Assembly (NCBI RefSeq): GCF_002741105.1
Contig: NZ_NIQU01000006.1
Location: forward strand, 186,001-250,000
Origin: Pseudomonas sediminis
Lineage (GTDB): Bacteria; Pseudomonadota; Gammaproteobacteria; Pseudomonadales; Pseudomonadaceae
DNA: 64,000 bases
Direction: 5' to 3'
The position numbers and the translations under genes were made by a program. The notes under the pieces are model-generated. The model was given only the letters and a program-made list of their open reading frames with translations. It searched no databases and had not been told where the DNA came from. Of this stretch, positions 23,813 through 31,794 are shown piece after piece; positions within the stretch are counted from its first letter, which is position 1, and each line of letters opens with the position of its first letter.

Positions 23813-24832
23813 GCTCCCGCGTTCGATCAACTCGAACCCCACATCCATGCGCAGCGGCTGACGCGCCGCGGCCGGCTCGGCAATACGCGCCAGCAGCGCA
23901 TCGGCGATGGCACAGCCGATACGCGGCCCGTCCACTCGCACGGTGGAAAGTGGCGGATGGGTATGGGCGGCGCTGGACAGGTCGCCGAAACCCATCACCG
24001 CCAGATCCTCGGGAATGCGCAGGCCGCGGCTGAGCGCCTCGGCCATCACCCCTTGCGCCACGGTGTCGGAACTGCAGACCACCACGTCGCCAGCGACGCC
24101 CTCGCGCAGCAGTCTGCCCAGCCCCTCGCGGCCGACAGCCAGAGTCGCTGGCGCGGGCAAAATCTGTGCAGCCACCGGCGCATCTACATGACCTTGCAGC
24201 GCCTCTGTCAGGCTTCTATAACGGCGCATGCCACGTGGGTCATCGATGCCCACCACCGACACGCGACGGTAGCCCTTGCCGATCAGATAGCTCGCCACCG
24301 CCTGGCCAACGGCCTCGTGCGAGAAGCCGACCAGCATATCTACCGGGTGCTCACACAGATCCCAGGCCTCGACCAGGGGGATACCAACTCGCGCCAGGCG
24401 CTCGCGGCTGGCCTGGGTGTGCTCGGTACCGGTCAGCACGATGCCATCCGGTCGACGCCCCAGCACCGCCTCGAGCAAGGCTTCCTCCTGCTCCGGGCGG
24501 TAGCCGGTCAGGCCCAGCAGAGTCTGATAGCCCGCCGCTGCCAGGCGGTCGGTCAGCGCCTGCACGGTGTCAGCGAAGATGGAGTTGGCAATGGTCGGCA
24601 GGAAAATCGCCACCAGCCGACTACGACTTGAAGCCAGCGCCCCCGCCGCAAGGTTGGGGACATAGCCGGTCGCCCGAACCGCTTCCAGCACGCGCTTACG
24701 GGTCGCATCGGTGACCACTTCAGGCCGGCCGAGCGCACGCGATACGGTAATCGGCGACACCCCTGCAACCTTGGCGACATCGATCAAAGTCGGGGCCGCA
24801 CTGCTGCGGATGCCAGCAGGTTTCCTGCCCAT
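23807..24832 (-). CDS. LacI-family transcriptional regulator
   Basis: The protein has 341 residues. The LacI helix-turn-helix is PTLIDVAKVAGVSPITVSRALGRP (about 15-38), followed by the hinge and a periplasmic-binding-protein-like ligand domain. GGAGG six bases before ATG 24832 decides the start. It is divergent from the uronate dehydrogenase gene and probably senses a sugar acid or gluconate-type effector, given its GntR-like subfamily look. A GTTGTCATACAAC element overlaps its own promoter, so it may also be a target of the second regulator of this locus. Confidence 0.9.
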   Translation of the reverse strand: MGRKPAGIRSSAAPTLIDVAKVAGVSPITVSRALGRPEVVTDATRKRVLEAVRATGYVPNLAAGALASSRSRLVAIFLPTIANSIFADTVQALTDRLAAAGYQTLLGLTGYRPEQEEALLEAVLGRRPDGIVLTGTEHTQASRERLARVGIPLVEAWDLCEHPVDMLVGFSHEAVGQAVASYLIGKGYRRVSVVGIDDPRGMRRYRSLTEALQGHVDAPVAAQILPAPATLAVGREGLGRLLREGVAGDVVVCSSDTVAQGVMAEALSRGLRIPEDLAVMGFGDLSSAAHTHPPLSTVRVDGPRIGCAIADALLARIAEPAAARQPLRMDVGFELIERGSA

Positions 24833-24886
24833 GTCACGCCTCCAGTCACTCGAACACCTCGCATAAGGAGGCACGCCAACCTGATT

Positions 24887-24915
24887 GAGATATGTTGTCA
24901 TACAACTTTAGTCAA
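24887..24915 (-). promoter_or_regulatory. LacI gene promoter with embedded TTGTCATACAA operator (site A)
   Basis: On the minus strand TTGACT (24915-24910) and TATCTC (24892-24887) are 17 bases apart. The palindrome GTTGTCATACAAC (24894-24906) fills the spacer. TTGTCATACAA fits TNGTNNNACNA, the form of FadR-type GntR operators. Confidence 0.55.
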
Positions 24916-25108
24916 ACAGGCGTCGAGCATGCCGACCCTGCACCAGACTGATGCTACCTGAACTGCTCGAATAAACTGTACCAACACGATTAACTGCCGT
25001 GTTAGAGCCAACCAAGCTATATTTCCGCTCCCCAGATCGACTCATTAAGCAGACCGAATCGACTCAGTTACAAGCAAACGAGCCACCTCGATTTCCACCT
25101 CTGTCGCG

Positions 25109-25165
25109 TTGACATTGCCGGAGTGGGTGCTGATAATCGATCCTAGTCATACGACAACGTATGAC
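25109..25165 (+). promoter_or_regulatory. Uronate dehydrogenase promoter and operator (site B)
   Basis: TTGACA (25109-25114) and GATAAT (25132-25137) have 17-base spacing, a near-ideal sigma-70 promoter. Right at the expected start point lies the inverted repeat GTCATACG (25146-25153) / CGTATGAC (25158-25165) with a 4-base centre, containing TAGTCATACGA (TNGTNNNACNA). A repressor bound here would block initiation. The remaining bases between 24916 and 25108 hold nothing I recognise. Confidence 0.65.
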
Positions 25166-25204
25166 AAACCAATAACAACAAGCAACAAGAGTTCAGGCCC
25201 CGCC

Positions 25205-26032
25205 ATGACTACGACCTCCAGCGAACTGCGCCCCTTCAATCGCCTGCTGCTGACCGGCGCCGCCGGCGGCCTGGGCAAGGTACTGCGCGAACGCCTGCGC
25301 CCCTACGCCACTATCCTGCGTCTCTCCGATATCGGTGAGATGGCCCCTGCTGCCGGCCCCCACGAAGAAGTGGTGCGCTGCGACCTGGCAGACAAAGCCG
25401 CCGTGCATCAACTGATCGAGGGCGTCGACGCCATCCTGCACTTCGGTGGTGTATCGGTCGAGCGTCCCTTCGAGGAAATTCTCGGCGCCAACATCAGCGG
25501 CGTATTCCATGTCTACGAAGCGGCCCGTCGTCACGGGGTGAAACGCGTGGTGTTCGCCAGCTCCAACCACGTCATCGGCTTCTACAAGCAGGACGAACAC
25601 CTCGACGCCAACTGTCTGCGTCGCCCGGATGGCTACTACGGCCTGTCCAAGTCCTATGGCGAAGACATGGCCAGTTTCTACTTCGATCGCTACGGCATCG
25701 AGACCGTCAGCATCCGCATCGGCTCGTCATTCCCCGAGCCAGCCAACCGCCGCATGATGAGCACCTGGCTGAGCTACGATGACCTCACCCACCTGATCGA
25801 ACGCTGCCTGTACGCCCCGAATGTTGGCCACACGGTGGTCTACGGCATGTCTAGCAACCGCGACGTGTGGTGGGACAACAGCAAGGCCGCGCACCTGGGC
25901 TTCCAGCCCAAGGACAGTTCGGAAATCTTCCGCGACAAGGTGGAAGCACAGCCGATGCCTGCAGCCGACGACCCTGCACGTATTTACCAGGGTGGAGCCT
26001 TCGTCGCCGCCGGCCCGTTCGGCGACGACTGA
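25205..26032 (+). CDS. udh: Uronate dehydrogenase
   Basis: The protein has 275 residues and is an extended SDR. The cofactor motif TGAAGGLG covers 17-24, and the catalytic pair is Y145 and K149 in YYGLSK. The start RPFNRLLLTGAAGGLGKVLRERL, FASSNHVIGFY and VSIRIGSSFP strongly resemble Udh of P. putida and P. syringae. It oxidises D-glucuronate and D-galacturonate with NAD+ to the aldarolactones. It is first in an operon with a lactonase and TRAP-binding protein, behind a well-formed promoter/operator. Confidence 0.93.
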   Translation: MTTTSSELRPFNRLLLTGAAGGLGKVLRERLRPYATILRLSDIGEMAPAAGPHEEVVRCDLADKAAVHQLIEGVDAILHFGGVSVERPFEEILGANISGVFHVYEAARRHGVKRVVFASSNHVIGFYKQDEHLDANCLRRPDGYYGLSKSYGEDMASFYFDRYGIETVSIRIGSSFPEPANRRMMSTWLSYDDLTHLIERCLYAPNVGHTVVYGMSSNRDVWWDNSKAAHLGFQPKDSSEIFRDKVEAQPMPAADDPARIYQGGAFVAAGPFGDD

Positions 26033-26087
26033 ACACGGCGCCACCGCTGCCCTACGCCATAACAACAAAATAGAGCGCCTGAATGCC

Positions 26088-26969
26088 ATGACAGCCGAAC
26101 TGATTGTCGATGCGCGCAACGCCACGGGTGAAAGCCCTGTCTGGAACGCTGCCGAACAGGCTTTGTACTGGGCCGATATCCCTGCCGCCCGCCTGCACCG
26201 CTGGTCCGCGGCTGATGGTCAGACGCAGAGCTGGCAGGCTGACGAGATGCTCGCTTGCATCGCCATGCATCCCGCTGGTGGCTGGATTGCAGGCATGCAG
26301 AGCGGCATCTTCCACCTGCGTCCGCAAGACGATGGCAGCGTAAAAGCCGAGCGCCTGGCGCAGGTCGAACATGCCCGCGCGGAAATGCGTTTCAACGATG
26401 GCCGCTGCGACCGCCAAGGCCGCCTCTGGGCCGGCACCATGCTGCTGGACATGGCCCAGGGCGCACGTGTCGGCGCGCTGTATCGCTACGACGGCCAGTT
26501 GCAACAGGTGCTTGACGACCTCATCGTGCCCAACGGCCTGGCCTTCAGCCCCGATGGCCGCACCATGTACCTGTCCGATTCGCACCCGAGCGTACAAAGC
26601 GTCTGGGCCTTCGATTACGACACCGAGAGCGGCACGCCGCACAACCGCCGCCTGTTCATCGACATGAACCAGCATCCAGGCCGCCCAGACGGCGCGGCGA
26701 TGGATGTCGACGGCTGCTACTGGATTTGCGGCAACGACGAAGGCCTGATCCACCGCTTCACCCCCGATGGCCGCCTCGACCGCTCGCTCGCCGTACCGGT
26801 GAAGAAGCCCGCCATGTGCGCCTTCGGCGGCGCGAATCTGGACACCCTGTTCGTTACCTCGATCCGCCCCGGCGGCGACCTCTCCGACCAGCCACTGGCC
26901 GGCGGAGTGTTCGCTCTGAAACCCGGAACCTCAGGCCTGGAAGAACCGGCTTACGCCCCGAGAACCTAG
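26088..26969 (+). CDS. SMP-30/gluconolactonase family aldarolactone hydrolase
   Basis: The protein has 293 residues, an SMP-30 six-bladed propeller. Metal-site elements are visible: the Glu in ATGESPVWN, the Asn in IVPNGLAFSPDG and the Asp in MYLSDSHP, with RPDGAAMDVDGCYW in the fourth blade. It follows udh by 55 bases, so its substrate is probably the glucaro- or galactarolactone made by Udh, opened to the aldarate. The ATG at 26088 gives a family-typical N-terminus. Confidence 0.88.
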   Translation: MTAELIVDARNATGESPVWNAAEQALYWADIPAARLHRWSAADGQTQSWQADEMLACIAMHPAGGWIAGMQSGIFHLRPQDDGSVKAERLAQVEHARAEMRFNDGRCDRQGRLWAGTMLLDMAQGARVGALYRYDGQLQQVLDDLIVPNGLAFSPDGRTMYLSDSHPSVQSVWAFDYDTESGTPHNRRLFIDMNQHPGRPDGAAMDVDGCYWICGNDEGLIHRFTPDGRLDRSLAVPVKKPAMCAFGGANLDTLFVTSIRPGGDLSDQPLAGGVFALKPGTSGLEEPAYAPRT

Positions 26970-27010
26970 CGCCGATCCAGCAACACCCATCAATAACAAG
27001 GATAAAAACG

Positions 27011-27982
27011 ATGAAATTGAAAAAGGTCTTGCTCACCACCCTGCTGCCTATCGCCCTGAGCGCGCCAACCCTGTGCGCAGCGATCACCCTGCAGGTCGCC
27101 GACACCCAGCCGAAGGGGTATCCGGCCATCACCGCCATCGAGCACATGGGTGAGAAGCTGAACGAAGCCACCGCCGGCGATATCAACATGAGGGTCTTCG
27201 CTGGCGGCGTGCTCGGTGGTGAAAAAGAAGCCATCGAACAGGTCCAGATCAACGCCCTTCAACTGACCCGCGTATCGCTGGGCGTCATCGGCCCAATCGT
27301 CGCCGACGTCAACGTCTTCAACATGCCATTCGTGTTTCGTGACAGCGCCCATATGCGCAAAGTGATCGACGGCGAAATCGGCCAGGAGATTCTCGACAGG
27401 ATCAGCGATTCCAACCATGGCCTGGTCGGCCTGGCGTGGATGGACGCCGGCTCGCGCAATTTCTACAGCAAGACCCCGATTCGCAGCATCGAAGACCTCA
27501 AGGGCAAGAAGATGCGAATGATGGAAAACCCGCTGTTTCTCGACACGATGAACGCACTGGGCGGTAGTGGCATCGCCATGTCCACCGGCGAGACCTTCAG
27601 CGCCCTGCAGGCCGGCGTGATCGATGGCGCCGAGAACAATCCGGCGGTAATGCTCGCGCAGAACCACAACACGGTCGCCAAGTACTTCAGCAACACCAGC
27701 CACCTGATCATTCCCGAGCCACTGGTCATGTCGAAAAAGGCATGGGACTCCCTGAGCACGGAGCGGCAGGCACTGGTGAAGAAGTTCGCCCGCGAGGCAC
27801 AGCTCGAGCAACGCGCCCTGTGGGACAAGCAGGTTGCCGAAAGCGAGCAGGCACTGAAACAAGCCGGCGTGGAATTCATCGACGTGGACCGCAAGCCGTT
27901 CTATGACGCCACAGCCTCTGTACGCGAAAAGTACGGCGCAGACTATGCCGACCTGATTCAACGCATCGAAGCTGTCGAGTAA
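27011..27982 (+). CDS. TRAP transporter substrate-binding protein (DctP), copy 1
   Basis: The protein has 323 residues with a signal peptide (MKLKKVLLTTLLPIALSAPTLCA). It belongs to the DctP family: VSLGVIGPIVADVNVFNMPFVFRD, the substrate-arginine region KMRMMENPLFLDTMNALGG, and DGAENNPAVM. It captures an acidic sugar, probably a hexuronate or aldarate, in the periplasm. It has no membrane subunits beside it; the DctQM pair lies 3.3 kb downstream after a second, closely related binding protein. A GC-rich hairpin follows its stop. Confidence 0.9.
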   Translation: MKLKKVLLTTLLPIALSAPTLCAAITLQVADTQPKGYPAITAIEHMGEKLNEATAGDINMRVFAGGVLGGEKEAIEQVQINALQLTRVSLGVIGPIVADVNVFNMPFVFRDSAHMRKVIDGEIGQEILDRISDSNHGLVGLAWMDAGSRNFYSKTPIRSIEDLKGKKMRMMENPLFLDTMNALGGSGIAMSTGETFSALQAGVIDGAENNPAVMLAQNHNTVAKYFSNTSHLIIPEPLVMSKKAWDSLSTERQALVKKFAREAQLEQRALWDKQVAESEQALKQAGVEFIDVDRKPFYDATASVREKYGADYADLIQRIEAVE

Positions 27983-27990
27983 ATGAAAAT

Positions 27991-28013
27991 GCCCGCTGCC
28001 GTGCGCAGCGGGC
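27991..28013 (+). promoter_or_regulatory. Intercistronic stem-loop after the first TRAP binding protein gene
   Basis: GCCCGCTGC (27991-27999) pairs with GCAGCGGGC (28005-28013) around a 5-base loop, 8 bases after the stop. There is no T-run. Hairpins of this kind often protect the abundant binding-protein transcript and lower expression of the next gene. Confidence 0.5.
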
Positions 28014-28027
28014 TCCGCCGCTTTGCC

Positions 28028-28873
28028 ATGAGCTGCTCCCCCATGCCCACTCCTATCGAAAATACCTGTGACTGCCATGCTCACGTTTTCGCGGACCCGA
28101 GCCAGTTTCCGCTTGATCCCAGCGCCGACTACACCCCGCCAGTCGCCACTGCCGAGCATTACCGGCAACAGCTCGATCAGCTCGGCATAAAGCGCTGCGT
28201 CCTGGTACAACCCAGTGTCTATGGCACTGACAACAGTGCCCTGCTCGCCGCGCTGGGCCAGCTAGGCCCAGGCGCACGTGGCGTGGCAGTGATTGCTTTG
28301 GACACACCGACAAGCGATCTGCAGGTCATGCATCGCCAGGGGGTTCGCGGCATCCGTCTGAACACCCTGGCCAACAACGGCCCGACGCTGGAGCAGCTGC
28401 CAGCCTTCGAGCGCTGCATCAACGGGCTGCCCTGGCACCTGCAAGTGCTGCTGCGCCCACAGCAGATGCTAGGAGCCATCGAGCAACTGGAGAAAGTCTC
28501 GGCACCCCTGGTGCTGGATCACTTCGCCTCCTACACCCCGGAAACCAGCGACCAGGAGATCGATGCCCTGTTCGCCCTGGCCCAACGTAAAGACAACCTG
28601 TGGATCAAGCTCTCGGCGCCTTACCTGTTCAGTGATTGTTCACCGCAGGCACTCGATGGCTATCGTCGTTTCAGCGAACGCGCCATCGAACTGATGCCGG
28701 AGCGGCTGCTGTGGGGCACGGACTGGCCACACACCGCAAGGCGAGATGTGCCGATCGATGCCGAGCAGCTGTATTCAACGATTACCGGCTGGATAAGGGA
28801 TAACGCTGTACTGCGGAAGATCACCGTCGACAATCCAGCGGCCCTCTACCAGCTGGAAGAGGACGCAGCATGA
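28028..28873 (+). CDS. Amidohydrolase (COG3618), putative aldarolactone isomerase/hydrolase
   Basis: The protein has 281 residues from ATG 28028; ATG 28043 is also possible. The metal motif CDCHAHVF is near the N-terminus and the catalytic Asp lies in LLWGTDWPH. This is the COG3618 branch that includes 2-pyrone-4,6-dicarboxylate lactonase and D-galactarolactone isomerase of Agrobacterium. Its place between hexuronate genes favours an aldarolactone substrate. An in-frame ATG at 27983 would translate the intercistronic hairpin, so I reject it. The stop overlaps the next start as ATGA. Confidence 0.82.
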   Translation: MSCSPMPTPIENTCDCHAHVFADPSQFPLDPSADYTPPVATAEHYRQQLDQLGIKRCVLVQPSVYGTDNSALLAALGQLGPGARGVAVIALDTPTSDLQVMHRQGVRGIRLNTLANNGPTLEQLPAFERCINGLPWHLQVLLRPQQMLGAIEQLEKVSAPLVLDHFASYTPETSDQEIDALFALAQRKDNLWIKLSAPYLFSDCSPQALDGYRRFSERAIELMPERLLWGTDWPHTARRDVPIDAEQLYSTITGWIRDNAVLRKITVDNPAALYQLEEDAA

Positions 28874-29868
28874 GCAGAATCCTCCTCACCTATCCTCGCT
28901 CCGACCTGCACGCCTGGTATGGCCCGCAAGCGCAACAGGCGCTACGCGAGCTGGGCGAACTGGTCCTGCGCGAAGACGATGGCGTCATCCACGAGGATGA
29001 CCTGATCGAGTTGGCCGATGGCTGCGACCTGATCATCTCCGACAAACCGACAGGCGCCAGCGAGCGACTGTTCAAGGCACAGCCACAGTTGCAGGCTTTC
29101 CTGCGTTGCGCCATGGACCTGCGCGGCATCGACGTGGAAGCAGCTTCCCGCCATGGCGTACTGGTGACCCATGCCGGCCCCGGCTTCATCAATGCCGTCA
29201 GCGAATGGATCGTCGCCCAGATGATCAACCTCGCGCGGGGCCTGCCGCAGTACTACGCCGCCTACCAGAACGGCCTCGTGCCAGCGCAGCGCATGGGACG
29301 CCAAGTGGCCGGCAGTACCGCCGGCATCATCGGCTTCGGCCAGATTGCCGCGACCCTTACACCGGTCTTGCAGGCCATGGGGCAGAAAGTCGTCACCTAC
29401 GATCCTTACCTCGGCAGGGAACCGGCAGGCGTCGAGCGCCTGAGTCTCGACGAGTTGCTCACCCGCTCCGACTATGTGATCTGCCTGGCCAGCCATAACG
29501 CCGAAACCGAAAACCTGGCCGATGCCGCCTTCTTCTCGCGCATGAAAAAGGGCGCCTTCTTCATCAATGCCTCACGCGGCAGGCTGGTCGATGAACAGGC
29601 TCTCAACGATGCGCTCGGCGCAGACCACCTCGCAGGCGCCGCCATCGATGTCGGGCGAGGTCATGACGATCACCCGACCACCTTGCTGGCACGGCGTGAT
29701 GATCTGCTCGCCACCCCTCATATCGGCGGCATGGTGCCCGAGGCCATCAGCTACCAGGTACAGCAGACCATCGACCAGGCGCGCACGATTCTGGCGGGAC
29801 GGATTCCCGACGGTGCTGTCAACCCCTCGCCCCCCCTACGAATGCAGGGCAGACCAAGGGCCTCATGA
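28870..29868 (+). CDS. D-2-hydroxyacid dehydrogenase family protein
   Basis: The protein has 332 residues. The NAD-binding fold carries GIIGFGQIA in place of the usual GxGxxG, followed by VVTYDPYLG. Catalytic regions include AMDLRGIDVEAA, FINASRGRLVDE and the His in TPHIGGMVPE. It would reduce or oxidise a 2-oxo/2-hydroxy acid formed during sugar-acid breakdown, possibly a tartronate-semialdehyde or hydroxypyruvate-like product. The reaction is not settled. It is coupled to the amidohydrolase and ends the first transcription unit. Confidence 0.85.
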   Translation: MSRILLTYPRSDLHAWYGPQAQQALRELGELVLREDDGVIHEDDLIELADGCDLIISDKPTGASERLFKAQPQLQAFLRCAMDLRGIDVEAASRHGVLVTHAGPGFINAVSEWIVAQMINLARGLPQYYAAYQNGLVPAQRMGRQVAGSTAGIIGFGQIAATLTPVLQAMGQKVVTYDPYLGREPAGVERLSLDELLTRSDYVICLASHNAETENLADAAFFSRMKKGAFFINASRGRLVDEQALNDALGADHLAGAAIDVGRGHDDHPTTLLARRDDLLATPHIGGMVPEAISYQVQQTIDQARTILAGRIPDGAVNPSPPLRMQGRPRAS

Positions 29869-29873
29869 TATGG

Positions 29874-29901
29874 TTGTCATACAACCAGCACTGCATATAA
29901 C
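29874..29901 (+). promoter_or_regulatory. Upstream TRAP promoter with operator (site C)
   Basis: TTGTCA (29874-29879) and TATAAC (29896-29901) are 16 bases apart. The -35 lies inside GGTTGTCATACAACC (29872-29886), an inverted repeat with the same TTGTCATACAA core as site A. The site starts four bases after the dehydrogenase stop. Confidence 0.5.
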
Positions 29902-30000
29902 GACTACCTATTCTGAATAACTCTCACAGAGAATTTATTGCAGGCAATAAAAACCGAAAAAATCGTGCCAATACGCGCTTAAAATCTGCAAAAAACTGCG

Positions 30001-30029
30001 TTGACAGTCAAAAAGGGCGCGTGAATAAT
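30001..30029 (+). promoter_or_regulatory. Main promoter of the TRAP transporter operon
   Basis: TTGACA (30001-30006) and AATAAT (30024-30029) with a 17-base spacer form a near-consensus sigma-70 promoter about 200 bases before the TRAP binding-protein ATG. The operator of site D begins two bases after the -10. Confidence 0.65.
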
Positions 30030-30030
30030 C

Positions 30031-30062
30031 TTCAATGTCGTATGACAACATACGACATTGAA
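30031..30062. promoter_or_regulatory. Perfect 14-4-14 palindromic operator (site D)
   Basis: The arms TTCAATGTCGTATG (30031-30044) and CATACGACATTGAA (30049-30062) are exact complements around ACAA. The site contains TCGTATGACAA (TNGTNNNACNA) and shares the GTATGAC core with sites A-C. It covers the expected transcription start. Confidence 0.75.
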
Positions 30063-30120
30063 TAAAGAGGAATAACCCAAGAACTGCCTGTGTTCACCTG
30101 GTTGTTCTTGTAGCTGCCAT

Positions 30121-30149
30121 GGCCTGATTGGGTGTTTCCCAATCAGGCC
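30121..30149 (+). promoter_or_regulatory. 12-bp inverted repeat in the TRAP operon leader
   Basis: GGCCTGATTGGG (30121-30132) and CCCAATCAGGCC (30138-30149) pair perfectly around TGTTT. It would form a strong hairpin in the 5' leader, 84 bases before the ATG. There is no T-run, so attenuation or transcript stability is more likely than termination. No other feature is visible between 29902 and 30232. Confidence 0.6.
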
Positions 30150-30232
30150 GGGCGGTCTGGAGCCTCGACTCAGCCCGCCCACGACAGCGATTTCGCAACA
30201 CCTACCAACAACAACAAGACGGAGTTTTCCGC

Positions 30233-31207
30233 ATGAACCTGAAACGTAAGTTGCTTCTCGCCACACTTCCTCTAGCGCTCAGTCTGTCCTCCTTCGTGCA
30301 GGCCGAGACGACCCTGAAAATTGCCGAAATCCACCCGGCCGGCTACCCGACCGTAGTCGCCATGGAAAACCTCGGCAAGAAGCTGGAAGCGGCCACCAAC
30401 GGCGAAATCAAGTCCCGGATGTTCTCGGGTGGTGTGCTGGGTTCCGAGAAGGAAGTGATCGAACAGACCCAGATCGGCGCCGTCCAGCTGACTCGCGTCA
30501 GCCTTGGCTCGGTCGGCCCGGTAGTGCCTGCCACCAACGTCTTCAACATGCCGTTCGTGTTCCGCGATATCGACCACATGCGCAAAGTGGTCGACGGTGA
30601 AATCGGTCAGGAAATCCTCGACGCCATCACCAACTCCGATTTCAACATGGTCGGCCTGGCGTGGATGGAAGCCGGTAGCCGCAGCCTGTACACCAAGAAG
30701 CCGGTACGCAAACTCGAAGACCTCAAGGGCATGAAGATCCGTGTGATCGGCAACCCGCTGTTCATCGACACCCTCAACGCCATGGGCGCCAACGGCATCG
30801 CCATGGACACCGGCGAGATCTTCAGCGCCCTGCAGAGCGGCGTGATCGACGGCGCCGAGAACAACTCGCCGACCCTGCTCGAGCACAACCACTTCCGTGC
30901 GGCCAAGTACTACACCCAGACGCATCACCTGATCCTCCCCGAACCGCTGCTGATGTCCAAGACCACCTGGGAGAAGCTCACCCCCGAGCAACAGGCCCTG
31001 GTCAAGAAGCTGGCCAAAGAAGCCCAGCTGGAAGAGCGCGACCTGTGGGTTGCCAAGGAAAAGGCCAGCGACGAGAAGCTCAAGGCTGAAGGCGTCGAGT
31101 TCATCGAAGTCGACACCAAGCCGTTCTACGACGCTACCGCCCCGGTACGTGAGAAGTACGGTGCTCAGTTCGCCGATCTGATCAAGCGCATCGAAGCCGT
31201 TCAGTAA
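30233..31207 (+). CDS. TRAP transporter substrate-binding protein (DctP), copy 2
   Basis: The protein has 324 residues with signal peptide MNLKRKLLLATLPLALSLSS through FVQA. It is a clear paralogue of copy 1 (shared NVFNMPFVFRD, VDGEIGQEILD, GLAWMEAGSRS, VIGNPLFIDTLNAMG). This copy directly precedes DctQ and DctM, so it is the dedicated receptor of the complete transporter. It has its own strong promoter and operator. The probable ligand is D-galacturonate/glucuronate. Confidence 0.92.
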   Translation: MNLKRKLLLATLPLALSLSSFVQAETTLKIAEIHPAGYPTVVAMENLGKKLEAATNGEIKSRMFSGGVLGSEKEVIEQTQIGAVQLTRVSLGSVGPVVPATNVFNMPFVFRDIDHMRKVVDGEIGQEILDAITNSDFNMVGLAWMEAGSRSLYTKKPVRKLEDLKGMKIRVIGNPLFIDTLNAMGANGIAMDTGEIFSALQSGVIDGAENNSPTLLEHNHFRAAKYYTQTHHLILPEPLLMSKTTWEKLTPEQQALVKKLAKEAQLEERDLWVAKEKASDEKLKAEGVEFIEVDTKPFYDATAPVREKYGAQFADLIKRIEAVQ

Positions 31208-31266
31208 TCCACGCGCAAGCGCGCGGCGCCGGCATCTCGCCTGCGCCGCGCAACCGGTGAAGTCTC

Positions 31267-31794
31267 ATGAAAAACCTGGTTCTGGGCGTCAATGACGCCA
31301 TCTACCGTGCCTGTATCGCGACCGCCGGCCTGGCGATCGTGATCATGGCCACGATCATCCCCTGGGGCGTCTTCAGCCGTTATGTGCTGGGTCAAGGGCT
31401 GGGCTGGCCCGAGCCCATTTCAGTGCTATTGATGGTGCTGTTCACCTTCGTCGGTGCCGCTGCCGGCTACCGCGCGAGTGCCCACATGGCCGTGACCTCA
31501 CTGACCGATCGCCTGCCTCAAACACTGGAGCCGCTGATCACGCTGTTCGTGCGCCTGGTCATGGGCGGCATCGCGCTGTTCATGCTGATCTGGGGTTACA
31601 AGCTCTGCGCAGCGACCTGGAACCAGTACCTCAGCACACTGCCTTCGGTACGCGTCGGCATCAGCTACATGCCTATTCCGCTGGGCGGTTTCATCACCCT
31701 CCTGTTCGTCATCGAACAACTGCTGTACGGCGATCAACACAAGCGCCGTGCCGTCGACTTCGAACACACTGAAGATTCCAAGGAGGCAGTGTAA
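31267..31794 (+). CDS. TRAP transporter small membrane subunit (DctQ)
   Basis: The protein has 175 residues and four membrane helices, the DctQ layout (AGLAIVIMATIIPWGVFSRYVLG, EPISVLLMVLFTFVGAAAGYR). It forms the membrane complex with DctM. It starts 59 bases after the binding-protein stop and ends directly at the dctM start. Confidence 0.92.
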   Translation: MKNLVLGVNDAIYRACIATAGLAIVIMATIIPWGVFSRYVLGQGLGWPEPISVLLMVLFTFVGAAAGYRASAHMAVTSLTDRLPQTLEPLITLFVRLVMGGIALFMLIWGYKLCAATWNQYLSTLPSVRVGISYMPIPLGGFITLLFVIEQLLYGDQHKRRAVDFEHTEDSKEAV

